A stretch of 45,398 nucleotides of DNA, taken from Antrodiella citrinella (taxonomy: Eukaryota; Basidiomycota; Agaricomycetes; Polyporales; Steccherinaceae). The notes beneath the pieces were generated by a model that worked only from the letters and a program-made list of their open reading frames with translations, had not been told where the DNA came from and searched no databases. The stretch lies in contig SGPM01000202.1 of the NCBI GenBank assembly GCA_004802725.1, forward strand, positions 1 through 45,398, in the 5' to 3' direction. Position numbers and translations under genes: made by a program. Below are positions 1 through 11,325 of the stretch, in pieces (position 1 is the first letter of the stretch; the number at the start of each line of letters is the position of its first letter).

Positions 1-2
1 CC

Positions 3-622
3 CACATCCTCGACCTCGCCCACCCGAGCCTGAACGAGCCCCAGGCTGAAGACAAACGTACCTGGCGGGGCGGCGCCACCCGGGCGCGCGAAGCGAAAGT
101 ACTGGAGTGGACGGCGATAGACGTGCTGTTGGCATATGCGAACAAGAAGGCGTGGGTCGTCGCACGGTCGGGCAGGCCAGATGTGATGCGCGCTGGGAAC
201 GCGAGTCAGTGTTCTTTGTATTGGTCTTGATGATTGTACTAATATCCGATCTTTGGCTAGTTCTACGACTCCTTGCGGAGGGGAAAATAAGCTGGGCATT
301 CTGGCCTGAGGACACGCCTCGGGACGTGAGGGATGCGCATTCCAAGGCTGGACATGGGATATGGATCCCGAACGGTAACGACGCGGCGGCTCTGCTTCGG
401 TGTGGAGATATGGACGACCAAGCGGGTGAGTCTGAGCTGGAAGAGGAGTCTTCTGAAGGACCAGAAGATGATGACGACGTTGAGTTGGGGTCTGACGACG
501 TTGAGTTGGGGTCTGACGACGTTGAGTTGGGGTCTGACGACGTTGAGTTGGGGTCTGACGACGAGGACGCAGACGAGGAAGAGGAGGATGAGGATGAAGA
601 GGTCGACGTGGCGAAGAATTAA
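3..622 (+). CDS. GNL1-type (HSR1/MMR1) circularly permuted GTPase, C-terminal end only
   Basis: Partial gene entering from the left edge. Exon 3-204, intron 205-260 (GTCAGT donor, ACTAAT branch-like motif, TAG acceptor), exon 261-622; the phase closes exactly. The spliced start matches the tail that follows the GTPase core in GNL1 proteins: a HILDLAHP segment, then WTAIDVLLAYANKK, then GRPDVMRAGNAILRLLAEGK, equivalent to the W-C-A-W-D, A-E-K-R-G and D-V-Y-R-A-A-N stretches recalled for GNL1. The G motifs lie outside the window. Family role: cytosolic or nuclear GTPases of the YlqF/YawG group linked to ribosome assembly; the precise role of this member is inference. The last ~90 residues are very acidic and contain four exact copies of DDVELGS (473-556), then D/E runs to the TAA. 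Confidence 0.75.
473..556 (+). repeat. Four perfect 21-bp tandem repeats coding DDVELGS
   Basis: Units at 473-493, 494-514, 515-535 and 536-556 are identical at DNA level. 21 bp keeps frame, so copy number can vary without breaking the GTPase tail. Confidence 0.95.
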
Positions 623-937
623 TTCGCCGCTCTCACTGTCTTGGATCACCAAGCATCACACGAAAGAGTCAGAGTCGTAGCATATTCCCATCCTCATTCA
701 TACCCCGCACGTACATACATGTACACTATCGTATACAATATCATTTCCTGTCGTCAACAACAATCGTCAGAGGCATTGGAGTACTAGTGAACGGATAAGT
801 TACGCCTAAAAGTTAAAAGAACGTAGATACAGGTATTATTCTGTATTAATGCATCGTCACTTCCAATCGTCCACGAAAATCAAAACCAAAACCAAAAAAC
901 AAGAAAATCAGAGTCCTCACAACAACGAACATCGATA
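623..937. other. Intergenic, convergent 3' ends
   Basis: Lies between the stop of the GNL1-like gene (+) and the stop of the membrane gene (-). It is A/T-richer, with alternating purine/pyrimidine stretches near 710-740. I see no gene; it should hold both 3' UTRs. Confidence 0.6.
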
Positions 938-2797
938 TCAAGGCCATGACCCCCGCTCGGGGTTCTCTATCCGGTGGGGATCCGGGCTCATAGGACTCCC
1001 CGTCGGCGAAGTGGACACGATCAACCCCGTCTCTTCGTCCACCTCAACGTCCTCGCCAAGAGGGATCGGAGGCAACGGCTTCGTGTCGTTTGCAGGGTGA
1101 CTGTCCGGTTTTGTCCACAACCTCGGCCCGGTATATGGGATATACATCTCCTCGTCGTCCTCGCTGCTGAGGTTCATGGTGTGGCTCTGAGGCGACATGA
1201 CGGCGGTGGACGACAGCGCCGTCGAGACCGTCCGGGAATATGGGTACGGCGAGGAGGCAGACGCGGACATGAAGGATGGGCGGCTTGCAGCGGACGTAAA
1301 ATTCGAGAAGGTATTCGATGCGGAGGATTTGAGGTTGGAGTTGGAAGTGAGGTGCATCACGGTCATGGCGGTGGTGTGCATGTGCATGTCGGATGTGTGG
1401 AGGGAGGTGTCCTTCCCTGTCGCGCGGGCATGCTCAGAGCGGATGTTCAGGATCAGGCGGGGGCCCTGTGAGTTGAGGTGATTAGTGAATGAGAGAGGGA
1501 AGAGCGGGAAGGGAAGGCGGACGTACAACGGCTCCGAGCATTGATAGTATCCATCTGTGAAAGTAGGGATGGTGAGTTCAGATTGCAACGGGGTCTTCAG
1601 GCATGGTACTCACGGGAAGCCGACACACCCTAACGTACTTGGAGTAAGGGTGAACAAGAAAGTGTTCACGATCATCACAACTGTAAATTTAGAGTGAGTA
1701 CGAGTGCGACACTGATAGTAGATCACCAAAGGCAAATGTACCGAAGATGGCAGCAAACGCCCACATACTATCGCGAACCAAGACGGTAAGGAGCGAATTC
1801 TTGGTTCTGCCCAGTATCTGTCCTTCAAGCCTCGTTTTCACGAATTTGCGAATCACTAAGTAGAATAGCAGCGTCTCGTATAATATTGAGGCGATGCTAA
1901 ATTGCAAGGGATTGACGTGAGATCCATGTCATATAGGAAGGGCACGTCTTGATGGGACATGCCATTGAACACACACGCACCTGTATGCAACCATTTGTCC
2001 AGGGATCACTGGCGCGAACTTGGGACCGTGCAATATCGTTGGTATACTCGTCCCTACGCCGATAATCATGACGACTGCTTCAACAGCCAGCAGCCCGAAA
2101 AGGATTTGCACGAGGCGTCGGTTGCCTTCGTACATCGCACGTACTGCTCAGACGAGATCGTCAGCCATGCCATGATCATCAAGGTCCGCGAATGGTACGC
2201 ACTCCGAAGAACAAGGATCACCTCTGTGGATATTTCCAAAACGACGGCAGAGATGCCTTCCAGGATGATCCATTGACTCATTGTCAAGGATTGTGTGTTA
2301 AGAACGCTATGCACGCCGGGTCAGTGGCGGGGATCAGCATGAGGTGCAGTGCCAGGACACGCACATCAAAATCACTAAAGCATAATATCTGGAAAAGAAG
2401 TATAGAAATTTAAGGGGCGTCCATCGTGTTCTGTCCCTCGAATTAGCATGCAGAATAGGGAAGGAAGTATAACCAGCTCACAGCCAGATGAAGTTGATCT
2501 ATGCATTCCCACAATTTGAGTCAACGCCACAGCCGAAAAGATCGTCATGCAAACGTACCTCAGAGCCACTCGTGATCAATATATCCCAAGCTAACGCAGA
2601 CAAAGCAGCAACTGCAACATCCAGACAGCAGAGGGGGGAAGGGGGGAAAGGGTTGCCACTTGTCAGATAAAACGGAGCGACGCGCCCAAAACTGGAGAAG
2701 GGGACTCACGATTACTTCGGTCCCGCTCCGGAGACAGCATAAACCTCGCCAACACACTCATATCTATCGCTCTCACATCGAATGAATGCATGGCCAT
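938..2797 (-). CDS. Multi-exon seven-helix membrane protein, DUF6533-like
   Basis: Resolved exons, transcription order: 2276-2203, 2143-1981, 1896-1727, 1680-1614, 1554-1527 (28 bases), 1465-938; all phases close. They spell successive membrane segments: QWIILEGISAVVLEISTEV, then VLRIRAMYEGNRRL, RLVQILFGLLAVEAVVMIIG, SIASILYETLLFYLVIRKF, MWAFAAIFGTFAFVVMIVN and WILSMLGAVGPRLILNIR. The last motif (GPRLILNIR) closes the helical domain in this basidiomycete family. About 165 Ser/Thr/Pro-rich cytosolic residues follow, including an acidic LSSEDDEEMYIPY patch. Upstream pieces reading LAALSALAWDILITSGSE and INFIWL (about 2490-2640) match the DUF6533 start, but joins between 2277 and 2797 were not all solved and the ATG at 2797 is a guess. 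Function unknown; receptor-like by topology only. Confidence 0.65.
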
Positions 2798-3826
2798 TGC
2801 GATTTGCCCAGGGAGGTGTCGTTAGCGCCTAGGTCGACGGTGGCTGAAAGAGCGAGAAGAAGGGAAGATGGGTGTCAAGGACAAGAAGAAAGGTTGTAGT
2901 TGTGAGAAGGACGTCTACATAAACAAAAACGCCACTTTCAGAACAAAAGGGAGGAGAGGGATAATAAGGACGCACCGGTGGCTTTTGAACAATGACCTTT
3001 ATGACCCGAAGCGCTGCGGCCAATCGTCGGCCCTGACTCTGGACCTTGCATTGGCCTGCGAGGCAGTGCTCATATGCGGCGCCGTAGAGCTAATGGCAGG
3101 CAACGTTTGAGTCAATATAGAGTTCGACATTCCAGCGGTAAGACACGGTGCAGTCAATGTCGCAGAAATGAGCGGTCGATCTGAGATCCGCACACGAGCG
3201 GTTATGCAGCAGAGATCCCTCCAGAAGAAGTCGAGAGGAATGCGATACGAAGGAAAGGAGAGAAAGACGAGAGGTTAAGATGAGAGATTGCTATGTGTGT
3301 GTCCGTGAGGACGAGCTTCTCGTGGATGAGAGCAGTTTCTGTCAGATCTCGGAAGATCTCAGATGGTCGTCGGCTGTGACAATTCCCGGCGGTACTAGTA
3401 TGTGTTGGCAGTCTAGGTCGGTCCTGGTCAGTCCCATCTCTGGAACTTGAAGTCTTTCTCTTTCTACGGCCTTTGTATTTGAAGAGACTTTATCGACTCC
3501 GCATTAGCGACTTGCTTCTATTTGTGGATCTGGCAACTTGTTTTGGAGGCCTTGTTCACTTTGCAGTCGCAGCTGGTACAACGTGTACGTGTAAAATATG
3601 GGCACAAGCAGCGGTGAAAAGTCATTTCTTGACATGAGTCCCGCGACCCAATTTGGAATCCACTGCCAGCTTCTTGATTGCTTCCTCGCGGACTTAAGAT
3701 ATAAGAACGTGCTGCTCTTCTAGGAGACTGTTACCTCGAGTTCATCACTGTCCTTGTACGCCGCCAAATATTTCAAGGATCGTGCTCAATCGCTCTTTTC
3801 GTCCTCATCCCCATTTGAAACTGCAC
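2798..3826. other. Intergenic between divergent genes
   Basis: Upstream regions of the membrane gene (-) and the kinase-like gene (+). A TATA-like element (AAGATATAAGAA, about 3695) sits ~130 bases before the + strand ATG. A minus-strand reading from 3133 (MSNSILTQTLPAIS...) runs 43 codons to a stop and could be a leader exon of the membrane gene; not supported further. Confidence 0.45.
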
Positions 3827-5871
3827 ATGCCGCCACGATTGAACAGGTTTAGCGAGCTCGGCACCAACCGGGCAGTCCCCTTTCGAGAATGGCCCCGCAA
3901 ACCAGGTGCCCCAGGTCTCCCTCGTCCTCCGCCCGCTGGCCACCGACCGCCGAACAACCTCATCTGGGGTCATGACGGGGACGAGTTCTGCTGGATTGAA
4001 CGCTACGATGCCGGGCATCATGACTATCTGGTCGCGCTCGATGCTCAAGGAGCACGGCGAGATGTACAATTCTGCGATGGAGGACTACTTTTTCGAGGCC
4101 GAGTACGTCGCGGAGCCGAGGAGGAAGAAGCCTTGGCAGGTGTTGAAGCTCAAGGGTGAGGGCGAGTGGAAGAAGGGTTTGAAGATGGATCCACCACTTG
4201 GTACGGTCGACGCAGGGTGTAACCACTCAAACTCGCATCGACGCGAGGTTGTCTTGATCGACTCGGACGAAGATGATGCGTATATCGGGAGTGCAGCCGA
4301 CATAACCACGACCGTTTCCCCTGATGGGATCCACTTCATCCCCATTCCGAACTATGTACGAGTGGCGCAAGCTGGTCTATGCGCAGAGAGTATACCAACA
4401 GTCCGACCTCACGCGTTTTTATGTCAAGCTACCCTCCAATCACCTCGTAACTTTGGAAGATCTCAACGATACTACAGACGAAGAAGCATCGAACATCAGG
4501 TTTCACCCGGTGTCAGTTAATTGCTTTTGCTGACGTTCTCCGAAGCCGACAGCTGCTGTAATTTTGAAGCAGGATCTGCAGAGAACGACTCCGACGTGGC
4601 CGCCGATGATACCACTCCCGCACCACCCTCCTCCTCCGCAACTAGCTCTGAGTATGACCCCGATATTGACCTATTCTCCATCTCTGGTATCCCAAAGCTC
4701 GAAGAGAAACTCCCAGCGCAGTACTTTCCAGACACCCTGATCGTCTATGACCCTCACGGCGTCTCTATGGCTTGTGACGACCGTCGGTACAACTATCTCA
4801 CTTCAAAGGACCTTGAAATGCAAGAGCTGAGCGAAGATGAGGGAGAGGTGCACGACACGACTGCGAAGGCTGATAAGCCCACCACATTTGTCTACAAACG
4901 AGTGTATCCTGCTCCAACAAACAACGACAAGCCCTCCGACGGACGAACGGCACATCTCTACATGTCTCCCGAGCACCGCAACGGCGTCGGCCACCACTCT
5001 CACGTCTACCTCTCCCCTCTCGAGCTCTCTGACCCGCTCACCACGTTCACCTCGTCTTCCTCGCGCCCAGGCACCGTCCTCGTCGCCGCCAAACTTGCGA
5101 TACAACAGCGCAACGCCCGTGACCTCCTCGCGGCGGAAGCGATGACCTACGACGAGTTCCCAGCGCACCTGAGCGACGATTATTGCGGGTATAACTTCCT
5201 CATGCCGTTCGTTTCACGCACGCCGGTGCCCAGCTGTGCGGTCATGCCGAAATTTTACGGGTACTACGTCCCTGTGTACGATGAGAGCGAGAACATGGAC
5301 GAGAACAGGAATTTGAGGTATCCGTGGCAGAAGAGAAGTCCGGTGCTGTTGATGGAGCATTGCGGGACGTCGAATGAAGTGCAGACGTTAAGCCGTGAAG
5401 AACGGTACGTTCTCGTCTGAATATGCACTCATATACTACATATTCAACTGACGCGGTATGCTTTGTTCCAGTATCCAATGCTACGTCCTCGTCATCCGCT
5501 TGCACCTCGCCGAAATCATGCACGGCTCCTTCCACGCGCGCAACATCGTCGTCCAACCGGGTCCGTTGACCAACCCTCCCTCCCCACGCTCCCTCGCTAC
5601 ACCGTCCTTCCGGCTGTTCGATTTTGGGCGCACCCTGAGCTGGCTGCAGTGGCCCAAAGCTGAACGCGAGAACGACGCACACGCAGTACGCCTTGCAGGG
5701 GAGAGCGCCGAGCCAGAGGCAAAGACGAGGAATCGGATGACAGACAAGGAGACGCAGTGGAGGGACGTGGATGTGAACCCGTATTGGCGGTATTTTGAGA
5801 TGAAGATGGCGAAGGAGTGGCGGGTTGCGAGGACGCTGGAACTCGGCTTCGACGCGGCGGATCCTGTTTAG
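3827..5871 (+). pseudogene. Kinase-like protein (RNIVVQPGPL family), copy 1, frame-broken
   Basis: Member of a basidiomycete protein-kinase-like family. C-terminal part is clean: QYFPDTLIVYDPHGVSMACD, a PSCAVMPKFYGYYVPVY region, LLMEHCG, intron 5405-5471, then MHGSFHARNIVVQPGPL (catalytic-loop-like) and FRLFDFGRT (DFG-like) to the TAG at 5871. The N-terminal third needs several frame changes: near 4000-4020 (five bases shorter than copy 2 at 14163), near 4346 between HFIPIPN and MYEWRKLVY, and near 4500-4570. No GT-AG intron in the right phase explains the first two; the third may hide an unresolved intron. Two paralogues, at 14163 and 18413, are also broken. Either a decaying gene or one with sequence errors. 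Kinase activity unproven. Confidence 0.65.
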
Positions 5872-5970
5872 TTTTTCCCTGCACGTCATTCTCAAACTTC
5901 GTATGTGATACCACGCGGAAACGTTCACTTGCACTGTACTCTACATACTGTAAACATAATCATTATAGCA

Positions 5971-7172
5971 CTATTGAGACCCATCATAGTACGCAACATA
6001 AGAAGCGTGCCCCAAAAACACAAACACCACCGCCCATGTCTCTTCGACCTTATCCGCATTCTCCCAGTTCTTGACCATCAGCAAGAACAGCCCCACAGCC
6101 ATCCCGCCAACAATCTCAACAACGTAGAACGCGTCAGAGTAGAGATAGAGCTGGTGTGTGGCGAGAGTGGCGAGAGAGACTATGAAGAAGAGACCAATGA
6201 AATTTGCAAGGAGGATGGGTAATGATGCTGTGTTTCGGAGGAGAGCCTGGATCGGAGGAACGACTATGGTCGCGGATCGTGAATGGAATGTGAACATTGA
6301 ACGGACACATGTGCTTACAAGGTGGCAGTCTCTCGATCGTGCAAATTCGATGCAGTCGAAGAACGAGGCATGTCATTCTATGACCAACGAATGAGATGAG
6401 GGATATGGCCAGTGCGTCGCTCTGCCAATCAACCCATCAACCCATGTCCCCACGAAAGAATACTGATAAACTCACAAAGATGTAGAGACAACACACATTC
6501 GTCAGTGCCCAAGTAATAACGAATCCGAATATTCTAGTCACAGAGAGGAACCCCGTGGACGCGTCTCGATCACCGGATTGAACACCAACCAAAGGGGAAC
6601 GAAGGTGAGGGACACTGAGGATACTGGCACAACAAAGCAGTGCAACAGGACAGAACACACTAGAATTCATGATTATCAGCACTGACTTCAAAGAGCACGG
6701 ATTATCGTGATACGTACTGGCACCAAACAAACGTCCGAAGAACGTCACTATCGCGCTCGTGTAGTCTGTATGAAAGAACCACACGAGCACGCGCGGTCGG
6801 ACAGGCTCCCACAGGCCTATCCAATACAGTCTACACCATATCATGGTAAGTCAACACAATCCTACGATACTGATATGAACCTGGGACTTACGCTACACTC
6901 AGAACGACGCCTGAGACCCAATCTAGCACCGTCGGTGCAGTAGACTGGCCTTGCGCTGTCAAGATGGCTTTGACCGTGCCGAACGTGATGATGACGATCA
7001 TGGTGAGGAGACGGTATGCTGTAAGGTGCGGCCATCCAGATTCGACATTTCTGAGACCAGGATTTTCATGATGATCGTTCGCAGAGACATCGTGGTCCAT
7101 ATCGTGTTCTTGAGATCCCGGGCCTGCAGACTGAGGAACCGGAGTCACGGTGTTCGCGTCGTGGTTCAACAT
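5971..7172 (-). pseudogene. Uncharacterised multi-pass membrane protein, one frame break
   Basis: Exons in transcription order: 7172-6892, 6830-6718, 6659-6476, 6421-6319, 6263-5971. It is the paralogue of the intact gene at 44137-45271 with the same intron positions; exon 2 is 113 bases in both and carries LYWIGLWEPVRPRVLVWFF versus LYWLGLYEAVRPPVLHWFF. First exon: polar N-terminus, then YRLLTMIVIITFGTVKAIL and TVLDWVSGVVLSVA. The last exon holds two long hydrophobic segments (LPILLANFIGLFFIVSLAT; VVEIVGGMAVGLFLLMV). In exon 3 the frame must change by one base at about 6537-6547 to go from the helix ending near VFNPVIETR to the next helix, IFGFVITWALTNV; exon lengths sum to one base short of a multiple of three. 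This is a recent frameshift or a sequence error. No known domain recognised. Confidence 0.65.
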
Positions 7173-8224
7173 CCGATCGTGCGACTCGGAGGTTGATGAG
7201 TAGGTAGGTCAGTAAGTTTTTGACAGAAATACGTATACAGACCGGCTCTGTTCGTGAAATACGCTGCATTGAAGAGAACGAGTATGCGCAGTGCGCAAGG
7301 CTGGTGGCTTGCTTGGCTGATGATTGGATGAACCGGCGATACTAGCGCTCATGCACTGCGAAATCCGTGCCGCGGCATAGGGCTGACTCACTAACCCACA
7401 GGCTGATGTGCACAGGCTTGTGGTCCAACTTGTGGATGCATAACACCATATATGTGTCACTGTCATAGGCAAAGGCGATGTCGACGTCGAGAACATGTAC
7501 ATGGTGAGAGGATGTAGACTCCGCTCGTCGGAATTTAAATATGGGCCAGCGAACATCTTCTTGGACCCACTTCTAAGTACTTTTGACTTCTCTCGGGCAT
7601 TTCATGTTCACAACGCTTTTCATCGTCGTTCCTGCAGGCGAACAGCATACGTAAACATCACTTCAAGTTGGGCAGCCAGCCTGACCTCACGCCGGAACAC
7701 TCACATTTTCATCTAGGAAGAAGGGCTACAGGGCTCTTCTCCGAGATCTAACCACAGCTTCAGCCAACAGCCCATTCACGATGGTCGAATCTCGTCCTCA
7801 ACCCTCTCCAAATATGTTCATTGCGCGCGCTGATCGGGTCGCCTTCATGCCCAGGCTTCCAACATAGATCTGCGAAAAGATGATCCTGGTCGCCGCCTAG
7901 GAGCCTGAACCATACGGATCATTTCCTAACTTCTCCACCTTACTGCATTCTCTCTGGTCTGTAGAACCGTGAAATGAGTAAACTCTCATTCATCTTCCGA
8001 TGTACGTTCTTTTCTGATCACTTGCACAAGACGGACGGTTGAGAATAGGGTGGATATCATCGGTCGGACTCGGACTTGTCTTGCAAGAAGAGCTCCGTGA
8101 CTTATCGAAACGCGTATCAGTTCTTACGATGGGGAACATTCTGAAGTACGCGTTCATATTCGTTGTGTAGGATACAATGGGTGTTCTGTACAGGGTATCC
8201 ACAATGATGGGATTTACGAGTCAA
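7173..8224. other. Intergenic, no gene seen
   Basis: Upstream of the membrane gene (-) and downstream of the small gene at 8225. Only short readings without family resemblance on either strand; no repeat or RNA gene noticed. Confidence 0.5.
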
Positions 8225-8906
8225 TCACTCGGTATTAACCTTGAACTCAGCCTGGAAGGTATTGCCATGGACGAGGTGCAACGCAACGAGCACAAGATCT
8301 TCGACGCGCCAACGTCCGACAGGTGCCACGGCCCAAACCTTCTGCGTCGGGAGACAGTGTTGAGTTTGCAATCTCTGTGTTGGAATGATCAGCTGATGTA
8401 TCGACTGCTTGTAAAGCCGCGGAGGACATACCACAAAGTATTGAGTCATGGTCTTGACCACGAACTGGGCGACTTGGCCACGGTTGATGCGGCCTGTGAC
8501 GGTCTTGAGCGGGATGGAGGTCACGAACTCTACATGCTCGTACCCAGGCCACTGTTGTCCATGGTAAATACCTCGTGTCATGAAGAAGCATCGTGGAACG
8601 TACCAAAACCCTCAAATACGCGCGGTACGCGTCGTTGAACACCTTCTCGCCTACGTCCACCATGATGTTCCCCAAGTTCGCGTTTTCCGACTGCGCAGTG
8701 ATGTACGCCAACGGAACTCCAGGAGACACTTTGCCGGGGCCCTTCACGGCAGGGTTGATGAACACGAACGGGATCGATGCGAACGGCGCGAGGGAGTCCC
8801 CGTCTTCGGAAGCGGAATTTGGTATCCACTGCTTCTGAGGGACGTGGACCAGCTTGGTGAACGAGGGCATAACAGACCCTCTAGCAGGTTGATAGCCTGA
8901 GGCCAT
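8225..8906 (-). CDS. Small conserved-looking protein of unknown function (179 aa)
   Basis: Three exons: 8906-8604, 8551-8432, 8341-8225; introns of 52 and 90 bases with GTACGT and GTATGT donors and CAG acceptors. The spliced length is exactly 180 codons. The protein starts MASGYQPARGSVMPSFTKL and contains IPFVFINPAVKGPG, SPGVPLAYITAQSENANLG and WPGYEHVEFVTSIPLKT, ending VALHLVHGNTFQAEFKVNTE. No signal peptide or membrane helix. From memory, proteins with an NPAVKGPG ... GVPLAYITAQSENANL pattern recur in Agaricomycetes without an assigned function; I cannot check this here. The ATG was chosen because it begins the first stretch of consistent coding character and a stop-free upstream extension lacks it. 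Compact, regular splicing argues for a live gene. Confidence 0.75.
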
Positions 8907-9748
8907 GATGCGAGGTGCGGTGTTCTTGAAGTGATCAGTGGATGAAATATGGTGGTTGACCAGTTGGAGTGAATGAGAGGGGAGAAACGGGAAGTATTTA
9001 TGCAACGGAAAATGCAAAGCGGCACTTTGAGCTCCGCGTGCGCATTGTCGTGAGCAAGGCGGGGTTCGGATTGTGGCCCCACCACCAAGCGTTTGACGCC
9101 GGACCGCTTTGAAATTCATTTGACCGACACCGGGAACGGAGATCGCTTCAAATGAAAGTAGGCAATGATTTTTGCAGGAGGTGTAGATCGTTTCGTATGT
9201 CTGCACTCTTTGGACGGGTCGCAACTCTCGGATTTCAAGGTTTGCGCACATGATCGTGATGTCGGCCCTTACAGGGTAAACAGGACTCAACGTTCAAATG
9301 ATTTCTCTAATCTGACAGGAAATGTGATGCAGCATGTTCGAAGTTCGAGAGGGAGGCTCACAGGATAATCCAGATTGTCTGTAGTTCCGCTCTAAGATCT
9401 GATACTAAGTACGCGACACGACGAGTTTTCTTATCTGTTCATAAGTTGGACTTATCATCCATATCATCAGTAACTGATTCCAGCACCCTCCACGGAGAAA
9501 TATCGTTGACATATGATCAAGTGAGAGGGTTTCGAACGTATAGTTCGGGTTCATGCACTTTTCTCCGGGTTAGGGTTAGTATTTAGCGCCAGCGCCACAG
9601 CGAACGTGCAACGGAACGAGTGTGAGGGGTTTGATCGGCAATCCCCATGAGGCAGTGTTACATATGTGAGGCGTGACGTTAAGCTATATAAGTTGAGCTG
9701 TTGACCTTTGCTCGAGCCTCGCTGACCCCTGGCTCAGATATCGAACCT
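8907..9748. promoter_or_regulatory. Divergent promoter region of the small gene (-) and SRPK-like kinase A (+)
   Basis: Contains a TATA element (GCTATATAAG, about 9683-9692) some 60 bases before the kinase ATG at 9749, and a GGGTTAGGGTTAG motif at about 9567-9579, two units of the fungal telomere repeat. Homology with the other kinase copy begins only at about 9700, so the two genes have different promoters. No gene in the rest. Confidence 0.5.
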
Positions 9749-10969
9749 ATGACCCTCCTGCACCTCTGGTGGCGACAAGTGGTCGCTCGTATCTCCTGCA
9801 GACTCTGGAGACCGACGGCGCGCACCACACCGTCCGTGAAAACGCGACTTAACTTTGATATCGATGGACAACCGGTCTATGGATTGACCTACGCGTCTGA
9901 GCCATTGGCATTCGGGTGGGCGCAGTTGGACTTTGGGCAGAAGATTGGCCCCCATAGACGATACACCATCGAGCGCAAGCTCGGCTGGGGTACGAATTCA
10001 AGCACCTGGCTTGCCCGCGATACCATGGCCCAGAGATTTGTCGCCGTCAAAGTGACTACTAGCTTCGCCACTGATATGGATCGCAAGAACTTGGTTTGGG
10101 AGGCCGACGCCCTCAACGCCGTGTCACACCTCCCACTGTCTCCGCACTGTATTCGCGTCCTGGAAAGTCACTCCACTCTGCCTGGGAAGGGCCTCTCTGG
10201 CGATAATCACCTATGTTTCGTGACCCCAGTTTATGGCGGAGACGTAGAAAGTTTATGGAGCGCGATCGAGGCTCTTCCTACACCCGTGGCTAAGCGGATT
10301 TTGCTGCATCTCCTTCGTGGGATAGCTCACGTGCATAGTCGAGGCTTTGTTCACGCTGATATCAAGATGAGCAACATCTTCTTCGATACCGTTTTATCGA
10401 CACGCGACATCGAGAAATTTCTAGCCACCGACCCTCCTCGTCGCCACGATCCGGAGAATTCTCCATGGGGGATAATGCAATCAGCCGTGTCACAACCGTT
10501 GCCCATGATCTCTTCGGATCAAGCGCAAAGAGCCAACTTCTTACTTGGAGACCTCGGGTGTGGTATGTGTCTCTGTGAATTTTATGTGTTCTTTCTAATC
10601 ATTGATTTTTAGCTCAACCGTCCCGTCTTCGCGATGGCAGCACCGCCAACTACGTCCTGTATCGTGCACCGGAAGTGTGGATGAACGGCGAATGGGACAA
10701 ACCTGCTGACATATGGGCTTTTGGCTGTTTGGTACGTTACACGTGATTTTTTGTCGTGGTAATAGACAGAGCACTGACACTTCAAGGTGTGCGGCAGATA
10801 TTTGAGCTTCTTACTGGCCACCCTCTGTTTCAATGGGAGGTCAATAAGCAGTGGGGCATGTCGGAAACCGTACACATGTTCTATCAAATGATGTGCAAGA
10901 CTGAGGAGTTGTTCGAGGGGCCATTCCTCAGGACGCTACCCAACACCGGAGAGTATTTCAACGCGAACT
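9749..10969 (+). pseudogene. SRPK-like Ser/Thr protein kinase A, C-terminal lobe truncated
   Basis: Exons 9749-10562, 10613-10731, 10798-10969. Kinase elements in order: glycine loop KLGWGTNSSTW, VAVKV lysine, HADIKMSN catalytic loop with its Asp, DLG in place of DFG, YRAPEVW and DIWAFGC. The HADIK/DLG style is that of SR-protein kinases. It matches intact copy B at 16638 nearly base for base from about 9958 to 10843, both introns included, then falls suddenly to weak similarity. A donor at 10970 corresponds to intron 3 of B, and the first ~20 intron bases still resemble B, but no counterpart of B's last exon (NFISDKEVVF ... DAWFSDVAA) follows. The end of the large lobe is therefore missing and the product is probably non-functional. 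Confidence 0.75.
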
Positions 10970-11325
10970 GTGAGTCTCTGCTCTGCGTCGTCATCTGTGG
11001 TGTGTTCGCTGTAGTACTCGGGCTTTTCAAAGAGTTTCAAGAAGTTGTCGTCAAGGTCTCCCGCAAAGAAGAGCATCTCTTCGGGACCGTCTACTGTTGG
11101 ATCCCAATTGCATACGGGGATCGGGAAATCCTCCATGAAATAGCCAGCAACGACGCTGTCGTATTTTGCTCGAGGTTTCTGGTAACACTGTCCAAGGACA
11201 AAGTCTTCAACCTTTGCCAGTCCGACTGGTCACGAAACTCCGGTCGATTCCAGCACTGAGCGGTAGAATGAATGTGTCGGAGACATTTTTCAGCGTAGTT
11301 TTGGTAAGGAAGTTGGCTATCATAT
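10936..11325 (-). other. Antisense coding-like fragment abutting truncated kinase A
   Basis: On the minus strand the DNA just past kinase A's broken intron reads YMIANFLTKTTL, SAGIDRSFVTSRTGK, then after a one-base shift near 11212 VEDFVLGQCYQKP, then FMEDFPIPVCNWDPTVDG and GDLDDNFLKLFEKPEYYSEH. Composition and lack of stops look coding, but I do not recognise the family. It may be an inverted piece of another gene joined to the kinase inside intron 3. Alternatively it is chance. Confidence 0.35.

Noticed and set aside
263..652. Minus-strand reading with four VVRPQLN repeats
   Set aside because: It is the reverse strand of the acidic tandem repeat of the GTPase tail, not a separate gene.
974..1471. 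Long + strand reading opposite the membrane gene's last exon
   Set aside because: Arg/Gly/Val-rich shadow of the GC-rich coding exon; no domain and no splicing logic.
8247..9290. 347-codon minus-strand frame extending past the small gene
   Set aside because: It reads through both introns and upstream DNA; the spliced 179-residue model has proper sites and exact phase.
9701..9748. Earlier start for kinase A at 9701
   Set aside because: Copy B aligns from MTLLHLWW and has no matching extension; the TATA element is too close to 9701.
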